Assembly: GCF_007341385.1 (NCBI RefSeq)
Contig: NZ_VJYD01000004.1
Location: 310,001 to 374,000 of the forward strand
Direction: 5' to 3'
Source of the DNA: Flavobacterium daemonense
Lineage (GTDB): Bacteria; Bacteroidota; Bacteroidia; Flavobacteriales; Flavobacteriaceae
Length of the DNA stretch: 64,000 bases
Part shown: positions 17,136-25,300 of the stretch, piece by piece
How positions within the stretch are numbered: the stretch's first letter is position 1
How the letters are laid out: each line of letters starts with the position of its first letter
Program-made: the position numbers and the translations under genes
Notes under the pieces: generated by a model
Databases searched by the model: none
Seen by the model: only the letters and a program-made list of their open reading frames with translations
What the model was told of the DNA's origin: nothing

Positions 17136-17199
17136 CTTGCTTATACGTTTCTTTTTATTTAATCAAACGGTTAAGTGGTTAATACACAATATATTTTAA

Positions 17200-17347
17200 G
17201 GTTCTGAGGGACTAAGGTTCTAAGGGACTAAGGTTTTGTTAAAAGCTGACGCTTTTCTTAACCAAAAAAGGTGCTGTTTCACAAAGTGAAACAGCACCTT
17301 TTTCATTAAAAACCTCAGAACCTTAGTCCCTTAGTCCCTTAGAACCT
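17200..17347. repeat. Palindrome of GGACTAAGG words around a terminator
   Basis: Left arm with GGGACTAAGGTTCTAAGG, right arm with its imperfect reverse complement ending at the stop of the minus-strand gene. CTTAG family. Confidence 0.75.
17265..17303. terminator. Bidirectional terminator between convergent genes
   Basis: Perfect 18-bp stem (17265-17282 with 17286-17303), loop AAA, with A run on one side and T run on the other, so it can stop transcription from both directions. Confidence 0.92.
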
Positions 17348-18679
17348 CTAATTATAATTTTGATAAATCGGCAATTTCAAGCCCACATACAAATTACAGG
17401 CTTTAGAAGTATTTGAAAATAAATTCGAAATCAAAGATCCTGAACCTACAAACAGCGGACCAGCCCTAAAACCTGTTCCTATTTGCGTGCCGCTGTATTC
17501 CATATACGTTACCGGAACATAAAAACTGAATTGTCTGGTTTCATAACGAGGTGTAAAGGTTACCGAACTAGGAAGTGCTGTTCCGTTGATATTTTTTGCA
17601 TTTACTAGACTTAAATCAGTGCTTAGATTTAAGTAAAATTTATTGTCGATATTCCAATCGAAATTCGTGTGAAGCGCTGTTGGCAAATTAGCCTTTACGC
17701 CAGTTCTTGAGGAAACTTTGGTATAATGCTTGTCAAAGAATTCAAAAATATTTTCGGCATTGTCAATATCGTCCTGCGTAACTCTTCCAGCTAAATTATA
17801 AGTGTTTTCGACGATGTTTTTGTAATTGATTTTTCCGATATCTGTTATAGAAGCTGCTGCTTTAAGCTTATATCGGTTTCCAATACAAGTATGGCAATTG
17901 GTGCGGTATTCGTATGTAAACCCCAAATCTAACCCAACGCCAGCTGAAGCGCCACTGAATTTTGGATCATTTCCGTTTTGATAATCATAACTTGCAGCCG
18001 TTCTTAATGTTCCAGTCGAATAATATTCGCTCAACGCCGGATTTGCATTGTTTTTATTGAAAGCAACACTCAAATCATTTCCGTTGATATAACCGTTTAC
18101 GCCAGCCATTAGATATTTTACTGTTAGCCCTCCTTTAATAAAATGATCTTCTTCGTCTAAAAATATTGTGGCATAACTGGCGCCAATTTCTGCCCAAGAA
18201 TTACTCACACCATTTGGGCTTCCGCCTTTAATCAAAAAGCTGTTTGAAACATCGATGTCTTTGTTCATCTCGTCAATAAGTTGTCCATTGACATCAACTA
18301 AGCCTGTAACGCTGCGAACGCGCGTATAAAGTGCAATACTGTGTTGAGGTGTAATATTCATCATAAACGACGGGCCAAGAATATCAAAATTTACATTTCC
18401 TCTGTTGTTCGTCTTGATGTTTTTGCTCGCATCTTTATTGATGTCGTAATTTCCGTCGAGAACCTCGGCAAAATTAAATCCGTACAAATCATTTTGTCCG
18501 GTTGCGCTGGCAGAGAAAATAGTAACATCGGCTCTGTACTTTGAATCCACAATAACCGACGGATTAAATAAAGCCGACTGGATTCCGGCATAATTATCAT
18601 CTCTAAATCCGAAATACGATTGCGATCGCGCATAAAAAAAGCTTCCAAAGAAGCAAAATAATAGTAAAGTTCTCTTCAT
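17348..18679 (-). CDS. Outer-membrane protein, DUF5723-like
   Basis: 443 residues with a signal peptide ending near ARSQS. The N-terminus (GFRDDNYAGIQSALFNPSVIVDS) is the mark of flavobacterial barrel proteins of the DUF5723 group. Regular beta strands follow to the end. It contains one CHTC pair at about residue 265. No function is established. It has its own transcription unit, with the bidirectional terminator at 17265 after it. Confidence 0.78.
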   Translation of the reverse strand: MKRTLLLFCFFGSFFYARSQSYFGFRDDNYAGIQSALFNPSVIVDSKYRADVTIFSASATGQNDLYGFNFAEVLDGNYDINKDASKNIKTNNRGNVNFDILGPSFMMNITPQHSIALYTRVRSVTGLVDVNGQLIDEMNKDIDVSNSFLIKGGSPNGVSNSWAEIGASYATIFLDEEDHFIKGGLTVKYLMAGVNGYINGNDLSVAFNKNNANPALSEYYSTGTLRTAASYDYQNGNDPKFSGASAGVGLDLGFTYEYRTNCHTCIGNRYKLKAAASITDIGKINYKNIVENTYNLAGRVTQDDIDNAENIFEFFDKHYTKVSSRTGVKANLPTALHTNFDWNIDNKFYLNLSTDLSLVNAKNINGTALPSSVTFTPRYETRQFSFYVPVTYMEYSGTQIGTGFRAGPLFVGSGSLISNLFSNTSKACNLYVGLKLPIYQNYN

Positions 18680-18759
18680 AGATTTTTTTTAAGGGGTTGG
18701 TTAGTTGTGCCTTTTTCATTAAAAAGCACACAAATATTAACAAAAAAATGGCAAAAAAA

Positions 18760-18797
18760 AACTTCCCAAATCTAATCGATTTGGGAAGTTTTTTTTA
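18760..18797. terminator. Hairpin with A and T runs upstream of the DUF5723 gene
   Basis: 13-bp stem (18760-18772 with 18778-18790), A run before and T run after, so it could act in both directions. Confidence 0.75.
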
Positions 18798-19169
18798 GAC
18801 GCTAAGATTCTAAGTTGCTAAGATTCCAAGATTTATTTAAAAATATTATTAATCTTACTTAACCACTACATCTTGTAGTAATGCTCTTAATTTAAAATTA
18901 AGAGCTTAAGAAATTTCCTTAAACACACATTAACAGATTTATCTCATAAATTTAACATTGAAATGAAGAAAAAATTAAAAAAATCAAAAATCTAAGAAGG
19001 TTCTTGCAATTTTTTTTAAGATGCTAAGGGACTAAGACGCTAAGATTCTGAGTTTTTATTATCAAAAAAAAAAGCCGAACATGAGTTCGGCTTTTAATAT
19101 ATTTTAAGTTCAAAGAGAAAAACCTTAGAATCTTAGTATCTTAGAATCTCAGCATCTAAGAAGTTTAAG
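18798..19169. repeat. Intergenic stretch with CTTAG repeats and no gene
   Basis: CTAAGATTCTAAG words at 18798-18835 and an inverted pair at 19018-19055 and 19122-19165 around the prfA terminator. The middle part is AT-rich with nothing recognised. Confidence 0.65.
19070..19095 (-). terminator. Terminator of prfA
   Basis: Stem AAAAGCCGAAC / GTTCGGCTTTT with a 4-nt loop, and a long T run on the minus strand. Confidence 0.88.
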
Positions 19170-20246
19170 TTAGTAAACTTCTGAAGCTTCCTTCAATTTC
19201 TCCATATTGTTCACCAACTGTAATTCGGCAACAATTTTTTGGATATCACCATTCATGATGTTTCCTAAATCGTAAAGCGTTAAACCAACACGGTGATCGG
19301 TTACACGACCTTGTGCGTAGTTGTAGGTACGAATCTTAGCCGAACGGTCTCCAGAACTTACTTGAGAACTACGTTTTGTAGCATCTTCTTCCTGTTTTTT
19401 CGCCAATTCCATTTCGTATAAACGAGAACGTAAAACGATCAAGGCTTTATCTTTATTTTTATGCTGCGATTTCTGATCCTGACATTGCGCCACTAATCCA
19501 GTTGGAATGTGCGTTAAACGTACAGCCGATTTCGTAGTATTTACCGATTGTCCTCCAGGTCCTGATGAACAGAAGAAATCTACACGAACCTCGTTCATAT
19601 CGATTTGAACATCAAACTCTTCTGCTTCTGGCAAAACCATAACAGTCGCTGCCGATGTATGCACACGACCTTGCGTTTCAGTTTGCGGAACACGTTGTAC
19701 ACGGTGAACACCCGCTTCAAATTTCAAAGTTCCGTAAACATCCTCTCCCGAAACCTCAAAAATAACCTCTTTGAAACCTCCAGAAGTACCTTCGTTCATA
19801 TCCACCACAGATGTTCTCCATCCTTGTGACTCACAGTATTTAGTATACATTCTAAATAAATCCCCTGCAAAAATACTCGCTTCGTCTCCACCCGTTCCGG
19901 CGCGAATCTCCACCATAACATTTTTAGCATCTTCAGGATCTTTAGGAATCAACATAAATTTGATTTCCTCCTCTAGTTGAGGCAAGCGCTCTTTAGCTTC
20001 GTCAAGCTGCATTTTGGCCATTTCGACCATATCAGCATCGCTTCCGTCAGCAATAATTTCGTTTGCTTCGTCAATATTTGCTAAAACAAGAATGTATTCT
20101 TCTCTCTTTTCAACCAAAGCTTTAATGCTTTTATATTCTTGGTTGAGTTGCACATAACGTTTTTGATCAGCAATAACATCCGGCTGAATAATCAAATCCG
20201 AAATCTCATCAAAACGCTGCTTTACATATTGAAGTCTATCTAACAT
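19170..20246 (-). CDS. prfA: Peptide chain release factor 1
   Basis: 358 residues, normal for RF1. The GGQ motif (residues 231-233, [15 protein letters not shown]) triggers peptide release. The stop-codon reading loop is P187-Q-T189 in [14 protein letters not shown], an RF1-type PxT rather than the RF2 SPF, so it reads UAA and UAG. It acts on the ribosome. Transcribed alone with its own -7 box and terminator. In many Flavobacteria prfA neighbours pyrF. Here they are 9 kb apart, separated by the stress locus. Confidence 0.96.
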   Translation of the reverse strand: MLDRLQYVKQRFDEISDLIIQPDVIADQKRYVQLNQEYKSIKALVEKREEYILVLANIDEANEIIADGSDADMVEMAKMQLDEAKERLPQLEEEIKFMLIPKDPEDAKNVMVEIRAGTGGDEASIFAGDLFRMYTKYCESQGWRTSVVDMNEGTSGGFKEVIFEVSGEDVYGTLKFEAGVHRVQRVPQTETQGRVHTSAATVMVLPEAEEFDVQIDMNEVRVDFFCSSGPGGQSVNTTKSAVRLTHIPTGLVAQCQDQKSQHKNKDKALIVLRSRLYEMELAKKQEEDATKRSSQVSSGDRSAKIRTYNYAQGRVTDHRVGLTLYDLGNIMNGDIQKIVAELQLVNNMEKLKEASEVY

Positions 20247-20270
20247 TTTCTAATTCCTTTTATTGGACTG

Positions 20271-20278
20271 CAAAATTA
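20271..20278 (-). promoter_or_regulatory. -7 box upstream of prfA
   Basis: Minus-strand TAATTTTG, exact TAnnTTTG, 24 bp before the ATG. Confidence 0.45.
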
Positions 20279-20360
20279 CAAAATATTTATTGATTATTCT
20301 AGCGTTGTTTTTTTGGGAATTTTAAGGAGAAATTTTAGTGGAATTAGGATGGTTTTTTGG

Positions 20361-20473
20361 ATCCCGATAGCTATCGGGACTGTCTATTCGCTATATCTTT
20401 TTAGGCAGAATACCATGGTTTATAAGCTCTTTTTCGTTTGCCTAAAAAGGATGCCGCTTCTATCAGGGCTAGA
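20361..20473. repeat. CGCTATATCTTTTT hairpin element, copy 1
   Basis: Begins with ATCCCGATAGCTATCGGG, then CGCTATATCTTTTTAGGC, a variable middle, GCCTAAAAAGGATGCCGC, and ends at ATCAGGGCTAGAAC. The second copy is at 60021. The open frame crossing this element is not a gene. The remaining bases between prfA and 20572 show nothing else. Confidence 0.75.
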
Positions 20474-20571
20474 ACATTTGTTTTCAAAAGAAGTTTTACG
20501 GATTTCCGTAATGCTTTTAAATTCTGAGAAATTACTTTTGAAATCAACAAACCAATAACCTAAACCATATA

Positions 20572-21090
20572 ATGAAAAAGCAACTAACTATACTTTTTTT
20601 ACTTTTTGTAACCTCATTTACTTATTCTCAAAAAAAGAATTCTGAAACCCGCCAATTTATTGAGAATGCAGAAATTACTCAAATTAACAAAGATTGGAAT
20701 GTCAAAGCAGAATTTAAATCAGGAATTGGCGAAATAGTTTCCTTCTTTCCTGTTGAAGCAATTGATTTGAAATCAGACAACAAAATAAAATCATTACAAA
20801 TGGATATGAGTGTAACGTCTCAATTTCTAGGAAAAGGCGGTAATTATTTTAAATCTTCATGGATTGATTTAAGCGAAGTCGATGAATTTATACTATTTAT
20901 TGAAGAATATGTTATTCCAAATCTTAAAGACAAAACTGAAAAAAATCAGTCAGTAACCTACATTTTCAATTCAAGAGAAATAACATTTAGTTTTTATATT
21001 GAAAAAACTTCAAGAAGAATATCAATCTATCTTAAAGATAATGGTGTGACTGATAACGAGCATTATTTTTGGACAGACACAAGTAGGTAA
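20572..21090 (+). CDS. Secreted hypothetical protein with a probable C-terminal frameshift
   Basis: 172 residues with a signal peptide (FLLFVTSFTYSQ). No known domain. The mature part has the same outline as the gene at 21486: a beta-rich start, then a helix such as SEVDEFILFIEEYVIPNL, then beta strands. The frame ends at TGG-ACA-GAC, but the +1 frame just there reads FGQTQVGKIPDLLAMLKQIK and stops at 21130. That tail resembles the LDKEDLPKLLSILEQAK tail of the 21486 product. One extra T in the T5 run at 21066-21070 would explain it. Probably a paralogue of the 21486 gene. Confidence 0.68.
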   Translation: MKKQLTILFLLFVTSFTYSQKKNSETRQFIENAEITQINKDWNVKAEFKSGIGEIVSFFPVEAIDLKSDNKIKSLQMDMSVTSQFLGKGGNYFKSSWIDLSEVDEFILFIEEYVIPNLKDKTEKNQSVTYIFNSREITFSFYIEKTSRRISIYLKDNGVTDNEHYFWTDTSR

Positions 21091-21147
21091 AATTCCAGAT
21101 TTACTTGCGATGTTGAAGCAAATTAAATAATTTTTTAAAAAAGTTTT

Positions 21148-21285
21148 ATGAAATATTTTCCATTGATAATTTTAATTGGAATTAATTCAAATGCACAAGA
21201 TTGTCCAATCAGAATTGGCGACTTTGAAATAAATACTACAAAACCACCTGCTAGCGCGAGTGTCCCGCTCGTGAATACAATCTAA
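21148..21285 (+). pseudogene. Gene fragment cut off by a REP element
   Basis: ATG at 21148 opens a plausible signal peptide (MKYFPLIILIGINSNAQ) and a short mature start (DCPIRIGDFEINTTKPP). The frame then runs straight into the REP hairpin at 21250 and stops at 21285. It starts 17 bp after the restored stop of the preceding gene. No continuation of the coding sequence was seen after the REP pair. Likely the remnant of a third small secreted-protein gene. Confidence 0.5.
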
Positions 21286-21332
21286 ATCAATTTTAAAAAC
21301 TGCACAGGCACTAGCGTGCCGCTCGCGATAGC
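21250..21332. repeat. REP doublet A (inverted pair)
   Basis: Two 24-nt GC-rich units in head-to-head orientation (21250-21273 and 21309-21332, the second with four changes), 35-nt spacer with AATACAATCTAAATCAA. Unit core GCGAGCGTCCCGCTCG-like hairpin. Confidence 0.85.
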
Positions 21333-21485
21333 CGAGAGTTTTGTATTTGGGAAATTTGCTTTACTTGTTCGTTATCGTTCGGGTGGCAAATCCAAAAAAT
21401 CGGTTTAATTTAATCCCAAACCCGTTGTAGTGCCAAGACGTTAGTCGCAAGCAACAAGAAAGTAACCAATAAAAAAAAAAAACAT

Positions 21486-22031
21486 ATGAAATTCACAAAA
21501 AACCTTTGCACAATCCTTTTGTGCATATCGTCTATTACAATCTCTTGTGCACAGACTGATTTAAAAGAAAAAGAAAAAAGTAACGCAGAAAAATTTTCAG
21601 ATAAATCAGGAACTCTAATTCAAAAAGAATTTATTGATGTTGGTGATTTGAAAAAGTGTAAAATTCAAATTGCAAAATTTACAGATTTGGTTAGCAATCA
21701 AAAAACAAGTGCGGTTAGATTTGAATATAGTTATGTAAGTTCGTATTCAAGCGACACAAAACTTGCCTTACTAGATTCTGACGAAATTGATGGCTTAATC
21801 AAATCTTTGAAATTAGTTCAGGAAAAAATTCTTCCAACGACCGCGACAAGCTATACAGAAGTTTCGTTTAGAAGTAGAAGTGGTTTTGAAGCCGGTTGTT
21901 TTTCAAAAAAGAATAGTTGGGATTTTTACATGAAACTCGAAAGATATGATGGAAAATCTTATGTGTTCTTAGATAAAGAAGATTTACCTAAACTGTTATC
22001 AATTTTAGAACAAGCGAAAGCCAGTTTGTAA
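21486..22031 (+). CDS. Secreted hypothetical protein
   Basis: 181 residues with a signal peptide ending near SCAQ (a lipobox-like SISCA is also possible, which would make it a lipoprotein). No known domain. The predicted layout is beta-rich with a helix LDSDEIDGLIKSLKLVQEKI and a C-terminal helix EDLPKLLSILEQAK. Related in outline to the gene at 20572. It lies between REP doublets A and B in the accessory region. Function unknown. Confidence 0.7.
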   Translation: MKFTKNLCTILLCISSITISCAQTDLKEKEKSNAEKFSDKSGTLIQKEFIDVGDLKKCKIQIAKFTDLVSNQKTSAVRFEYSYVSSYSSDTKLALLDSDEIDGLIKSLKLVQEKILPTTATSYTEVSFRSRSGFEAGCFSKKNSWDFYMKLERYDGKSYVFLDKEDLPKLLSILEQAKASL

Positions 22032-22042
22032 AGTTGTTCCCC

Positions 22043-22124
22043 GCTGGCGCGAGCGTCCCGCTCGTGAACACAATCTAAATCAATTCAAAAACTGCACAGG
22101 CACGAGCGAGACGCTCGCGCTAGC
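22043..22124. repeat. REP doublet B (inverted pair)
   Basis: 24-nt units at 22043-22066 (+) and 22101-22124 (-), 34-nt spacer nearly the same as in doublet A. It ends 60 bp before the RAYT gene. Confidence 0.88.
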
Positions 22125-22184
22125 GGACACAAAGTCTTTTCTTACAAATAAAAGTTTTTCTTACATTAGCTCAAAATTTAATAA

Positions 22185-22733
22185 ATGAGCAGAAAATATA
22201 AGTTTGGAGAAAAAACGGGAGCATATTTTATAAGTTTTGCAATTGTTTATTGGATTGATGTTTTTACAAGAGAGGAATATTTTGGAAACATTGTAGAATC
22301 ATTAGATTACTGCAGAAAGAAGAAAGGGATGGAGATTTATGGCTATTGTATTATGCCAAGTCATATTCATTTGATTTTTAGATCTGAAAATGGAGATCCT
22401 TCTGGCCTTATAAGAGATTTCAAAGGTTTCACGTCTAAAAAAATGCTTAAAGTAATTGAAGATAATCCGCAAGAAAGTAGAAAAGAATGGATGCTTTGGA
22501 TGTTTGAAAGAGCTGGAAAGAAAAACAGCAATGTTAAATTCAGACAATTTTGGCAACAAAACAACCAACCTATCGAAATTTGGTCCTTTAAAGTTTTCGA
22601 GCAAAAGTTAAATTATATTCATAATAATCCTCTTGAAACTGGTTTTGTTACCAATCCTGTTGATTGGAAATACAGTTCTGCAAGAAATTATGGTGATAAT
22701 GATCAAACCGTTTTAGAAATTGACATTAATTGA
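22185..22733 (+). CDS. REP-associated tyrosine transposase (RAYT, IS200/IS605 TnpA-like)
   Basis: 182 residues, the right size for a RAYT. The HUH metal-binding motif is H60-I-H62 in IMPSHIHLIF, and the C-terminal motif N143-YIHNNP-149 (Tyr144) with DWKYSSARNYG marks this group. Tyr144 is the likely nucleophile. RAYTs are single-copy, domesticated Y1 transposases that bind and cut REP hairpins. The flanks fit: REP doublet B lies just upstream and a single REP (22747) 13 bp after the stop. All key residues are intact, so it may be active. Confidence 0.88.
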   Translation: MSRKYKFGEKTGAYFISFAIVYWIDVFTREEYFGNIVESLDYCRKKKGMEIYGYCIMPSHIHLIFRSENGDPSGLIRDFKGFTSKKMLKVIEDNPQESRKEWMLWMFERAGKKNSNVKFRQFWQQNNQPIEIWSFKVFEQKLNYIHNNPLETGFVTNPVDWKYSSARNYGDNDQTVLEIDIN

Positions 22734-22746
22734 TCTTCTTTGCGGG

Positions 22747-22770
22747 CACGAGCGAGACGCTCGCGCTAGC
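22747..22770 (-). repeat. Single REP unit C
   Basis: Exact 24-nt unit in minus orientation (CACGAGCGAGACGCTCGCGC then TAGC), 13 bp after the RAYT stop. Confidence 0.88.
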
Positions 22771-22826
22771 AGTCCAGCGTGTACAAACCAATTTTTACGG
22801 ACACAGATTACAAACCATTTAAAATC

Positions 22827-22853
22827 AAAAAGCTACAATATCATGTAGCTTTT
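22827..22853 (+). terminator. Hairpin after the RAYT gene
   Basis: 10-bp stem (22827-22836 with 22844-22853), loop ATATCAT-like, followed by TTTTGTTC. Confidence 0.6.
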
Positions 22854-22970
22854 GTTCTATATTTACATAGCGCAAACCAGCCTTTGCGCACACAGATTGC
22901 AAATCTTTGCAAAAGTGACAAAAGAAATGCACGAACCAAAACCTAATATCCTAAATAAAAACCAAAAACC

Positions 22971-23474
22971 ATGAGCAAATTCACCTCAATTGTAGTTCTG
23001 TTTTTCTTCTTGCCAAATTTCATATTTTGCCAAGCCACAACAGATTTCTCGAATGTAAAAACACCTACGGGCGACGTGAAAATTCCGGGAAGCTGGGAAC
23101 AAATGAACACGACGAACGACTCTGGCCAAACATTTTTAAAAAACAGCGAAGGTGTCATAATTGCCGTTGCTCAAAACCCTAAAAAAGCGTATTCGTTTTT
23201 TAAAAGCAATAAATCAGATTTTGAAAATGTAAAATTATTTTACGTCTGGGATTCTGATTACATGAAAGAAAGCAAATTCAAAACCGATAAAATCAAAGAG
23301 AATTCTAAATCAGAATACATCATCTGGAAATACAATGACGGAAAATTGGATAATGTTTTTCTATTCGGTTCGACTAAAGATAATTTTCTAAATCTGCTCG
23401 TTTGCACGAATGCTTGGGATGAAGATAAAAAGGTGCTTTTTTTGGAAAATCTATATCAATTAAATAAATTATAG
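22971..23474 (+). CDS. Secreted hypothetical protein
   Basis: 167 residues. Signal peptide (VVLFFFLPNFIFCQA). The mature part starts TTDFSNVKTPTGDVKIPGSWEQMN, which reads like a small PsbP/lipoprotein-type beta sandwich (a protein with a GSWEQMN strand followed by FLKNSEGVIIAVAQNP), but I cannot assign a family. Followed by REP unit D. Confidence 0.7.
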   Translation: MSKFTSIVVLFFFLPNFIFCQATTDFSNVKTPTGDVKIPGSWEQMNTTNDSGQTFLKNSEGVIIAVAQNPKKAYSFFKSNKSDFENVKLFYVWDSDYMKESKFKTDKIKENSKSEYIIWKYNDGKLDNVFLFGSTKDNFLNLLVCTNAWDEDKKVLFLENLYQLNKL

Positions 23475-23487
23475 TAAACTTTGTCTC

Positions 23488-23511
23488 GCTAGCGCGAGCG
23501 TCTCGCTCGTG
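23488..23511 (+). repeat. Single REP unit D
   Basis: 24-nt unit in plus orientation, 14 bp after the preceding stop. The base run after it (ACGCAATCCAG) still resembles the doublet spacer. Confidence 0.85.
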
Positions 23512-23554
23512 TACGCAATCCAGAAATTATTCCTTTTAATGACGTTTAAACAAG

Positions 23555-23851
23555 TCATTTAGTGGCTTTCATTTCATCCTCAAACAACAGTTTTAATCCA
23601 ATTTCAAGGAACGTCAATATACTGCCATATTTATCTTTTGTAGCATTAGACAAGCCTTTAGAAGCATTATCAAGAAGAAGAATACTTGCTTCTAGCAAAT
23701 CTGAAACCATTAAATTTAATTCGTTGCTTGCAGGTTCTTCAAACGATTTCATATTTAAATTATCTTTTTCATTTTTTGGTTTCAGCTTAGCAAAATACCC
23801 TTCGCTATACATCAATTCTAACAATTCTACGGCTCTTTCCTTATTTCTCAT
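23555..23851 (-). CDS. Small helical hypothetical protein, divergent from an XRE gene
   Basis: 98 residues, charged and mainly helical (MRNKERAVELLELMYSEGYF, LNLMVSDLLEASILLLDNASKGLS). No motif recognised. A frame of similar length on the opposite strand (23562-23867) has poor composition and is discarded. A good promoter lies 38 bp upstream. Divergent to a small helix-turn-helix gene, so regulation of the pair by that protein is possible. Confidence 0.62.
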   Translation of the reverse strand: MRNKERAVELLELMYSEGYFAKLKPKNEKDNLNMKSFEEPASNELNLMVSDLLEASILLLDNASKGLSNATKDKYGSILTFLEIGLKLLFEDEMKATK

Positions 23852-23888
23852 TTTGAAAATTATATAAGATTTAATTTACAATTAAAGA

Positions 23889-23917
23889 CAAATATATAAT
23901 TTTTCGGTTGAAAACAA
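23889..23917 (-). promoter_or_regulatory. Flavobacterial promoter of the 98-residue protein
   Basis: Read on the minus strand: TTG (23917-23915), 18 nt, TATATTTG (23896-23889), an exact TAnnTTTG. Confidence 0.6.
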
Positions 23918-23969
23918 TCGATTTTTAACAATCACATCAAAACAATCAGTTACTTGTACTTTCATTTCT

Positions 23970-24206
23970 ATGAAAAGAGGAAGAAAAACTGAAATTCCAG
24001 AGGTTGTAAAAAAACTGGGAATCAAGATAAAAGATATAATTAAAACCAAACAACTAAAACCAAGAGATGTCGCTCATGATGCCGAAATGGATGTAGAAAA
24101 CTTAAGAAAATACATGAAAGGCACACAAGAAATGAAAATAAGCACTATGTTTAAAATAGCACAGGCTTTAAAAATTCATCCTAGTGAATTGATTAAGGAT
24201 TTGTAG
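23970..24206 (+). CDS. Small XRE-type helix-turn-helix protein
   Basis: 78 residues. Basic N-terminal tail (MKRGRKTEIPE), then a helix-turn-helix of the Cro/XRE kind: IKDIIKTKQLKPRDVAHDAEMDVENLRKYMKG and STMFKIAQALKIHPSELIKDL. No sensor or catalytic part. Divergent from the 98-residue gene across a 118-bp gap. Probably a local repressor. Confidence 0.82.
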   Translation: MKRGRKTEIPEVVKKLGIKIKDIIKTKQLKPRDVAHDAEMDVENLRKYMKGTQEMKISTMFKIAQALKIHPSELIKDL

Positions 24207-24224
24207 TGTTTTGATTTTTTGCAT

Positions 24225-24300
24225 TCCCTCTCTTGCTTGTGCCTGAACAGTCTCTAAAATTAATCTAGATTGTTTTCACGAGCGGGACGCTCGCGCTAGC
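24225..24300 (-). repeat. REP doublet E (one unit intact, partner decayed)
   Basis: Intact minus-orientation unit at 24277-24300. Read on that strand it is followed by AACAATCTAGATTAA, the doublet spacer, and a decayed partner (CAGGCACAAGCAAG) where the second unit should be. Confidence 0.75.
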
Positions 24301-24474
24301 CGGAGAACATTGCGCAAATTGGGAGATATTTGCACAACATCAACAAAAATCTTTCATAACCGTTTTTTCATAACAAAACAAAACCTACAGTTAATCAATA
24401 CATTATGAATTAATTTATATATTTGATAGTTGCCAAAATCTATTCTTTAATCATTTTTTCTAACTAAACCACTA

Positions 24475-25290
24475 ATGGAAAAACTCATTAAACTTGGCCG
24501 TTTCTTTTATGGAATTGGCGTTGTTGCTTTAGGAATTCATCAACTTATCATCAAAGACTTTCGTTCAGAAATTTTATCTCCATTTCCTGCTTGGGCGCAT
24601 AGCACTAGCATCTTCCCTATTCTTGTCGGAATTGCTTTAATACTTGCAGGAATTATTATTTCTGGAATATTCGCAATTAAATCTATTGACATCAAAAAAG
24701 TCTGTCTTTATTTGGGTTTTGCTTTTCTTGCCAGTGTTATCACATCTCATTTGCCGTATATCATCATGCTCAGCGCCGAAAAAACTCCCGATTTTCAAGT
24801 TTGGATAAATGCGCTCGAAGCATTAACGTATAGTGGCGGAGCATTTGTAATGGCGGGATCATTTCCAAAAAACAACTCTGTTGCGGTCGAAAAGAATTTC
24901 GCTGCATTTTTAGAAAAATTTATTCCGTGCGGTCGTGTTTTTTATTCGATTTTGATGATCGTATTTGGATTGAGCCATTTTGCTTTTGCCAATTTTATCG
25001 CTACCATGGTTCCGAAATGGTTGCCAGCACCAATGTTTTGGACTTATTTTTTTGGCGTGGTCATCGTTGTTTCTGGCGTATCTATTATTTTTAAAATATT
25101 GATAAAACCAATTGCGCTACTTTTTGCACTTACGCTTTTTCTGTTTTTTCTATTCTTTCATATTCCTGATGCCGTTGCAAATCCGTCAGCAGGTGGCGGA
25201 AACGAAATTGTACGTGCAATTGTATGCTTGCTTTTCTGTGGTATTGCGTTAGTAATTGCATTGACAAATGATTGTAAAAAACAGATTTAA
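24475..25290 (+). CDS. Eight-helix DoxX-like membrane protein with internal duplication
   Basis: 271 residues, about eight membrane segments and no signal peptide. Two halves repeat: residues 8-25 (GRFFYGIGVVALGIHQLI) match 153-170 (GRVFYSILMIVFGLSHFA), and both halves end with a helix rich in Gly and Ala. Each half looks like a four-helix DoxX-type unit. DoxX proteins are membrane partners of redox enzymes, but the family link is by pattern. 10 bp before the next gene, so co-transcribed. Confidence 0.7.
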   Translation: MEKLIKLGRFFYGIGVVALGIHQLIIKDFRSEILSPFPAWAHSTSIFPILVGIALILAGIIISGIFAIKSIDIKKVCLYLGFAFLASVITSHLPYIIMLSAEKTPDFQVWINALEALTYSGGAFVMAGSFPKNNSVAVEKNFAAFLEKFIPCGRVFYSILMIVFGLSHFAFANFIATMVPKWLPAPMFWTYFFGVVIVVSGVSIIFKILIKPIALLFALTLFLFFLFFHIPDAVANPSAGGGNEIVRAIVCLLFCGIALVIALTNDCKKQI

Positions 25291-25300
25291 TTTAAATTAT

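Noticed and set aside
20313-20558. 81-residue frame after prfA
   Set aside because: Crosses the composite hairpin element that recurs at 60021; no start context and no conserved-looking product.
21400-21465. CCCGTTGTAGTGCCAAGACG region as an integron attC-like site
   Set aside because: The expected paired R and L boxes are not complete and no integrase is present.
23562-23867. 101-residue plus-strand frame opposite the 98-residue gene
   Set aside because: Serine/phenylalanine-rich shadow of the minus-strand gene, which has a promoter.
25268-25300. Upstream start for the LprI-type protein
   Set aside because: Overlaps the previous gene and places 11 residues before the signal peptide.
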